From contig CACZMV010000024.1 in NCBI GenBank assembly GCA_902782305.1, positions 1 through 46,161 on the forward strand: 46,161 nt of DNA, read 5' to 3'. Under the pieces are notes generated by a model that was given only the letters and a program-made list of their open reading frames with translations, was not told where the DNA came from and made no database searches. Source of the DNA: an uncultured Prevotellaceae bacterium (GTDB lineage: Bacteria; Bacteroidota; Bacteroidia; Bacteroidales; Bacteroidaceae). How positions within the stretch are numbered: the stretch's first letter is position 1; each line of letters begins with the position of its first letter. A program made the translations under genes and the position numbers. This document shows positions 41,886 to 46,161 of this stretch, piece by piece.

Positions 41886-43748
41886 ATGGCAAACAAAGAA
41901 ACACTCTTCAGCGAGTTCCAGGCGCCTACCACCCAGGAGTGGTTGGACAAAATTGAGGTTGACCTGAAAGGAGCCGACTTCCAGAAGCGACTCGTATGGA
42001 GAACCAATGAAGGCTTTAATGTACAGCCTTTCTATCGTCGTGAGGATTTGAAAGACCTCAAGACTCCTGATTCGTTGCCCGGCGAATTTCCCTTCGTTCG
42101 TGGTAACAAGAAAGATTCCAATGCGTGGTATGTTCGCCAGAATATCGTCGTTGACGATGTGAAGGCAGCTAACGCCAAGGCACTCGACATCCTGAACAAG
42201 GGTATCGACTCGCTGGGCTTCAAGCTTCCTGGCAAGATGGTCAGCAAGGAGAACGTTGAGGCACTGCTCGACGGTATCTATTGCGATTGTATCGAGGTGA
42301 ACTTCGCCACCTGTCCTAAACATTCTGTTGAGTTGGCTCAGATTCTGGTCGACTTCTTCGCACAGAAGGGCTATGACAAGGAGAAGGTGGTTGGCTCTAT
42401 CGAGTGGGACCCCATGCAGAAGATGGTGATGAAGGGCAAGGATGTTTCTTCCCTCCTGCCTCTTGCTTCTTCTCTTGTTGATGTCCTCAAGGACTATCCT
42501 AACTTCCGTTGCATTGCTGTTAGCACTGATGCTTTGAACAATGCTGGTGCTTACATCGTTCAGGAGTTGGGTTATGCTTTGGCTTGGGGTAATGAGTATC
42601 TGCAGCAACTCGTGGATGCTGGTGTCGATGTTGACCTGGCTGCCAAGAGCATCAAGTTCAACATGGGTGTCAGCGAGAACTACTTCATGGAGATTGCCAA
42701 GTTCCGTGCTGCCCGTCTGCTTTGGGCTCAGATTGTGAAGCAGTATGAGCCTAAGTGCGACTGCGCTTGCAAGATGGTCATCAACGCCACCACCTCTACC
42801 TATAATCAGACACTCTTCGATAGCTATGTCAATCTGCTCCGTTCGCAGACCGAGGCTATGAGTGCTGCTCTGGGCAGTGTTCATTCTATGGTGGTTACAC
42901 CGTTCGATGCTCCTTACGAGGAAGCTACTGATTTCTCAGAGCGTATTGCTCGCAACCAGCAGCTCATCATCAAGGAAGAGAGCCATTTCGACCGTATCGT
43001 TGACCCAGGTGCAGGCTCTTATTACATTGAGCACCTCACCGATGCTCTGGCTCAGGAGGCTTGGAAGATTTTCCTGAAGGTAGAAGAGGAGGGAGGCTTC
43101 CTCGCAGCTGTCAAGGCTGGCACCATTCAGGACGATATCAATGCCACCAATGTCAAGCGTCATGGTGATGCTGCCAAGCGTAAGGAGTTCCTGTTGGGCA
43201 CCAACCAGTTCCCCAACTTCACGGAGAAGAGCGAAGGCAAGCGCGCGAAGGGTTGTGCTTGTTGCTGTGCCGCAGCAACAGACGCAACGAACTGCGAACC
43301 CACCTTCAAGGCCATCAACAGCACTCGTCTTGCTGCCGACTTTGAAGACCTCCGCATCCATACTGAGGAAAAGAAGGTTCCTGTAGCCTTCATGCTCACC
43401 ATTGGCAATCTGGCCATGCGTCAGGCCCGTGCCCAGTTCTCTTGCAACTTCCTGGCTTGCGCTGGTTATAAGGTGATTGACAACCTCGGCTTCAAGACCG
43501 TTGAGGAAGGTGTAGATGCTGCGCTCGAGGCTAAGGCCGATATCGTGGTTATCTGCTCTTCTGACGATGAGTATGCCGAGTACGCTATCCCCGCCTTCAA
43601 GTATCTGAATGGTCGTGCCATGTTCGTCGTAGCTGGTGCTCCTGCTTGCATGGAAGACCTGAAGGCTGCTGGCATCGAGAACTATGTTCATGTGAAGTGC
43701 AACGTGCTTGAGACTTTGAAAGAATATAATCAGAAACTTGGTATTTAA
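41886..43748 (+). CDS. mutA: Methylmalonyl-CoA mutase small (beta) subunit
   Basis: A 620-residue catalytically inactive partner subunit. It has the TIM-barrel half with MGVSENYFMEIAKFRAARLLWA and the C-terminal cobalamin-like domain (AGYKVIDNLGFKTVEEGVDAAL). The DxHxxG cobalamin-binding motif is absent, as is normal for MutA. An odd linker near residues 455-470 contains clustered cysteines (GCACCCA, Cys457, 459, 460 and 461, then another Cys further on). mutB starts 19 bp downstream. Confidence 0.96.
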   Translation: MANKETLFSEFQAPTTQEWLDKIEVDLKGADFQKRLVWRTNEGFNVQPFYRREDLKDLKTPDSLPGEFPFVRGNKKDSNAWYVRQNIVVDDVKAANAKALDILNKGIDSLGFKLPGKMVSKENVEALLDGIYCDCIEVNFATCPKHSVELAQILVDFFAQKGYDKEKVVGSIEWDPMQKMVMKGKDVSSLLPLASSLVDVLKDYPNFRCIAVSTDALNNAGAYIVQELGYALAWGNEYLQQLVDAGVDVDLAAKSIKFNMGVSENYFMEIAKFRAARLLWAQIVKQYEPKCDCACKMVINATTSTYNQTLFDSYVNLLRSQTEAMSAALGSVHSMVVTPFDAPYEEATDFSERIARNQQLIIKEESHFDRIVDPGAGSYYIEHLTDALAQEAWKIFLKVEEEGGFLAAVKAGTIQDDINATNVKRHGDAAKRKEFLLGTNQFPNFTEKSEGKRAKGCACCCAAATDATNCEPTFKAINSTRLAADFEDLRIHTEEKKVPVAFMLTIGNLAMRQARAQFSCNFLACAGYKVIDNLGFKTVEEGVDAALEAKADIVVICSSDDEYAEYAIPAFKYLNGRAMFVVAGAPACMEDLKAAGIENYVHVKCNVLETLKEYNQKLGI

Positions 43749-43767
43749 AGAATAGGAGACTTGAATT

Positions 43768-45933
43768 ATGCGTAAACAATTTAAAGATATTGATATCTAT
43801 GCAGGCATCAAGGCTCAAGATGGTGCCAAGTGGATTAAAGACAATGGAATCGTAGCCGACTGGAAGACCCCCGAACACATCGAGGTTCGTCCCGTTTATA
43901 CGAAAGAAGACCTTGAGGGAATGGAACACCTCGACTTTACGGCTGGTATTCCTCCCTATCTCCGCGGTCCGTATTCTATGATGTATCCGTTCCGTCCGTG
44001 GACCATCCGTCAGTATGCCGGATTCTCTACCGCTGAGGAGTCGAACGCCTTCTATCGCCGTAACCTGGCTTCCGGTCAGAAAGGTCTTTCTGTAGCCTTC
44101 GACCTGCCCACACACCGCGGCTACGACCCCGACAACCCCCGCGTGGTGGGCGATGTAGGTAAGGCAGGTGTATCTATCTGTAACGAAGAGAACATGAAGG
44201 TGCTGTTCTCGGGCATTCCCTTGAACAAGATGTCGGTGTCGATGACCATGAACGGTGCCGTGCTGCCTATCCTGGCATTCTACATCGTGGCTGGTCTGGA
44301 GCAGGGCGCTCAGCTCGAGGAGATGGCAGGAACCATCCAGAACGATATCCTGAAGGAGTTCATGGTGCGTAACACCTATATCTACCCACCTGCATTCTCA
44401 ATGAAGATTATCGCTGATATCTTCGAGTATACCTCGCAGAAGATGCCTAAGTTCAACTCTATCTCTATCTCAGGTTATCACATGCAGGAGGCAGGTGCTA
44501 CTGCCGACATCGAGTTGGCTTACACTTTGGCCGATGGTATGGACTATCTGCGTACAGGTGTGAATGCCGGTATCGATGTGGATGCTTTCGCTCCCCGTCT
44601 GTCATTCTTCTGGGCTATCGGTATGAACCACTTCATGGAGATTGCCAAGATGCGTGCAGGTCGTCTGCTGTGGGCGAAGATCGTGAAGAGCTTTGGCGCC
44701 AAGAATCCGAAGTCTCTCGCTCTGCGTACCCACTCACAGACTTCAGGTTGGTCGCTCACCGAGCAAGACCCCTTCAACAACGTAGGCCGTACCTGTATCG
44801 AGGCTATGGCTGCTGTGCTGGGTCACACCCAGTCGCTGCACACCAACGCCCTCGACGAGGCTATTGCCCTGCCTACCGACTTCTCGGCTCGTATCGCTCG
44901 TAACACCCAGATCTATATCCAGAACGAGACCAAGGTCTGCAAGCAGATTGACCCATGGGCAGGTTCTTACTATGTGGAGACCCTGACCAACGAGCTGGTT
45001 CACAAGGCTTGGGAGCACATTCAGGAAATCGAGAAGCTGGGTGGTATGGCCAAGGCTATCGAGACCGGTCTGCCTAAGATGCGTATCGAGGAGGCTGCTG
45101 CCCGCACCCAGGCTCGTATCGACTCCGGCACCCAGACCATTGTGGGTATTAACAAGTATCGCTTGGAGCACGAAGATCCTATCGACATCCTCGAGGTCGA
45201 CAACACCGCTGTACGCAAACAGCAGGAGGAGAGCTTGAAGCAGGTTCGCGCTACCCGCGACGAGGCCGCTTGTCAGGCTGCCCTGAAGGCTATCACCGAG
45301 TGCGTGCGCGACTTCAAGGAAGGTCGCAAGTCTGAGAACAACCTGCTCGACCTGGCTGTCAAGGCCGCTCAGCTGCGTTGTACCCTTGGTGAGATTTCAG
45401 ATGCCTGCGAAAAAATCGTAGGCCGTTATAAAGCAGTAATCAGAACAATTTCAGGCGTGTATAGTTCAGAATCTAAAAACGATAAGGACTTCGAGGAGGC
45501 CAAGCGCCTTACCGACGAGTTCGCACAGAAGGAAGGTCGCCGTCCACGTATCTTCGTAGCAAAGATGGGTCAGGATGGTCACGACCGTGGTGCTAAGGTG
45601 GTTGCTACAGGTTATGCAGACTGTGGCTTCGACGTTGATATGGGACCCTTGTTCCAGACTCCCGCAGAGGCTGCTCGCGAGGCTGTCGAGAACGACGTCC
45701 ACATCGTCGGTGCTTCGTCACTGGCTGCAGGTCACAAGACGCTCATTCCTCAGCTCATCGAAGAGTTGAAGAAGCTCGGTCGTCCTGACATCATGGTCAC
45801 CGCTGGTGGTGTTATCCCTGCTCAGGACTACGACTTCCTCTACAAGGCTGGCGTAGCTTGCATCTTCGGCCCTGGCACTCCCATTCCTTACTCCGCCATC
45901 GAGATGATGAAGATTCTGCTCGACAAAGAGTAA
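43768..45933 (+). CDS. mutB: Methylmalonyl-CoA mutase large (alpha) subunit
   Basis: A 721-residue coenzyme-B12 enzyme that interconverts succinyl-CoA and methylmalonyl-CoA. The N-terminal TIM barrel includes [18 protein letters not shown] and [19 protein letters not shown] (substrate-binding residues). The C-terminal B12 domain has [13 protein letters not shown] with the cobalt-ligand His605, and closes with VPAQ-like [17 protein letters not shown] and the GPGT loop. The length is normal. In Prevotella and relatives it works from succinate towards propionate or the reverse. A good terminator follows. Confidence 0.98.
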   Translation: MRKQFKDIDIYAGIKAQDGAKWIKDNGIVADWKTPEHIEVRPVYTKEDLEGMEHLDFTAGIPPYLRGPYSMMYPFRPWTIRQYAGFSTAEESNAFYRRNLASGQKGLSVAFDLPTHRGYDPDNPRVVGDVGKAGVSICNEENMKVLFSGIPLNKMSVSMTMNGAVLPILAFYIVAGLEQGAQLEEMAGTIQNDILKEFMVRNTYIYPPAFSMKIIADIFEYTSQKMPKFNSISISGYHMQEAGATADIELAYTLADGMDYLRTGVNAGIDVDAFAPRLSFFWAIGMNHFMEIAKMRAGRLLWAKIVKSFGAKNPKSLALRTHSQTSGWSLTEQDPFNNVGRTCIEAMAAVLGHTQSLHTNALDEAIALPTDFSARIARNTQIYIQNETKVCKQIDPWAGSYYVETLTNELVHKAWEHIQEIEKLGGMAKAIETGLPKMRIEEAAARTQARIDSGTQTIVGINKYRLEHEDPIDILEVDNTAVRKQQEESLKQVRATRDEAACQAALKAITECVRDFKEGRKSENNLLDLAVKAAQLRCTLGEISDACEKIVGRYKAVIRTISGVYSSESKNDKDFEEAKRLTDEFAQKEGRRPRIFVAKMGQDGHDRGAKVVATGYADCGFDVDMGPLFQTPAEAAREAVENDVHIVGASSLAAGHKTLIPQLIEELKKLGRPDIMVTAGGVIPAQDYDFLYKAGVACIFGPGTPIPYSAIEMMKILLDKE

Positions 45934-45949
45934 AATCAATCCCCTTTCT

Positions 45950-45982
45950 CCCCAGCTGCCCCATTTGGTGGCTGGGGATTTT
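45950..45982 (+). terminator. Intrinsic terminator after mutB
   Basis: CCCCAGCTGCC (45950-45960) pairs with GGTGGCTGGGG (45967-45977) over 11 bp with two G-U pairs, a 6-base loop and then ATTTT. Confidence 0.85.
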
Positions 45983-45991
45983 AATAGAGTA

Positions 45992-46020
45992 GGGGACCGA
46001 CAGATTTTCTGTCAGTCCCC
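45992..46020. terminator. Second hairpin between mutB and the right-edge gene
   Basis: GGGGAC and GACAGA (45992-46004) pair with TCTGTC and GTCCCC (46008-46020) around one internal mismatch. It lies just past the stop codon of the minus-strand gene and may end that transcript, though the T tract on that side is weak. Confidence 0.45.
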
Positions 46021-46036
46021 ATTCTCACATCATCCA

Positions 46037-46161
46037 TCAATTCTGTCCCAAGTTGTCACCGCCTCCGTTGTCACCGCCAGAGTTGCCTCCGGTGCCGCTA
46101 CCGCCCTGGTTCTGGGTTCCATTGTTGTCCCCGTTGTCGTTACTAGAACTGCCGTTGCCAG
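46037..46161 (-). CDS. C-terminal tail of a Gly/Asn-rich minus-strand protein (partial)
   Basis: The last 40 residues of a gene that enters from the right edge, ending in TGA (46037-46039). The tail is low-complexity: GNGSSSNDNGDNNGTQN..., then repeated GG(D/N) ending DNLGQN. Almost all residues are Gly, Asn, Asp, Ser or Thr, as in exposed or surface-linked tails. No family can be assigned. A TTCTAGTAAC element in its Ser stretch resembles the CTAG micro-repeats elsewhere in the window. Confidence 0.65.
   Translation of the reverse strand, partial: GNGSSSNDNGDNNGTQNQGGSGTGGNSGGDNGGGDNLGQN

Overview
The window looks like a chromosomal segment of a Prevotella/Segatella-type member of the Bacteroidales. 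The grounds are promoters of the Bacteroidetes kind (a TTTG box about 20 bp upstream of TAnnTTTG) ahead of most transcription units, no consistent Shine-Dalgarno sequence, a Bacteroidales-type OmpA porin, and a complement of DUF3467, VOR-type 2-oxoacid oxidoreductase, methylmalonyl-CoA mutase and a decarboxylase sodium pump. No tRNA, rRNA, insertion sequence, phage gene or CRISPR array was seen.

Layout. 1-2239: a partial minus-strand gene of unknown function, a divergent HD-domain phosphohydrolase, a DjlA-like TerB/J-domain co-chaperone, and a convergent DUF3467 gene. 2287-3999: a MATE transporter with an added C-terminal ATPase-like domain. 4368-9602: ffh, folD, a 59-residue TPR protein and a four-subunit 2-oxoacid:ferredoxin oxidoreductase whose alpha gene is broken by an internal deletion. 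10012-11193: a highly expressed OmpA-family porin with its own promoter and a strong terminator. 11318-14783: a secreted GH2 beta-galactosidase and a GH53 endo-galactanase, a two-gene galactan-degrading unit. 15089-23872: ilvD-ilvB-ilvN, an acyl-ACP thioesterase, an ABC-F ATPase and an M13 peptidase, preceded by an array of 21-bp palindromic repeats and closed by a terminator.

23985-36260: a tightly packed unit that starts with five genes I do not recognise as a characterised system. They are a four-ribbon zinc protein, a membrane-anchored Ser/Thr kinase, a zinc-ribbon protein with four AAA+ cassettes, a zinc-ribbon FHA protein and a PP2C phosphatase. Metabolic metA, a U32-family gene and a membrane lipoprotein with a C-terminal zinc ribbon follow without an obvious break. 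This phospho-signalling/AAA+ module is the strongest candidate for a previously undescribed system.

36283-41697 (minus strand): a bile-acid/sodium-symporter-type transporter; the beta, biotin-carrier and gamma subunits of a sodium-pumping decarboxylase, the gamma fused to a lamin-tail-like domain; and an AspT/YidE-type transporter. 41886-45933: mutA-mutB. The decarboxylase and mutase together suggest the succinate-propionate route, although the carboxyltransferase subunit is not in the window. The right edge holds the C-terminal tail of a Gly/Asn-rich minus-strand protein.

Two genome-wide habits stand out. Short intergenic gaps are filled with degenerate micro-repeats, and three motif families recur at two distant sites each. 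CTAG-rich micro-repeats also sit in frame inside three coding genes.
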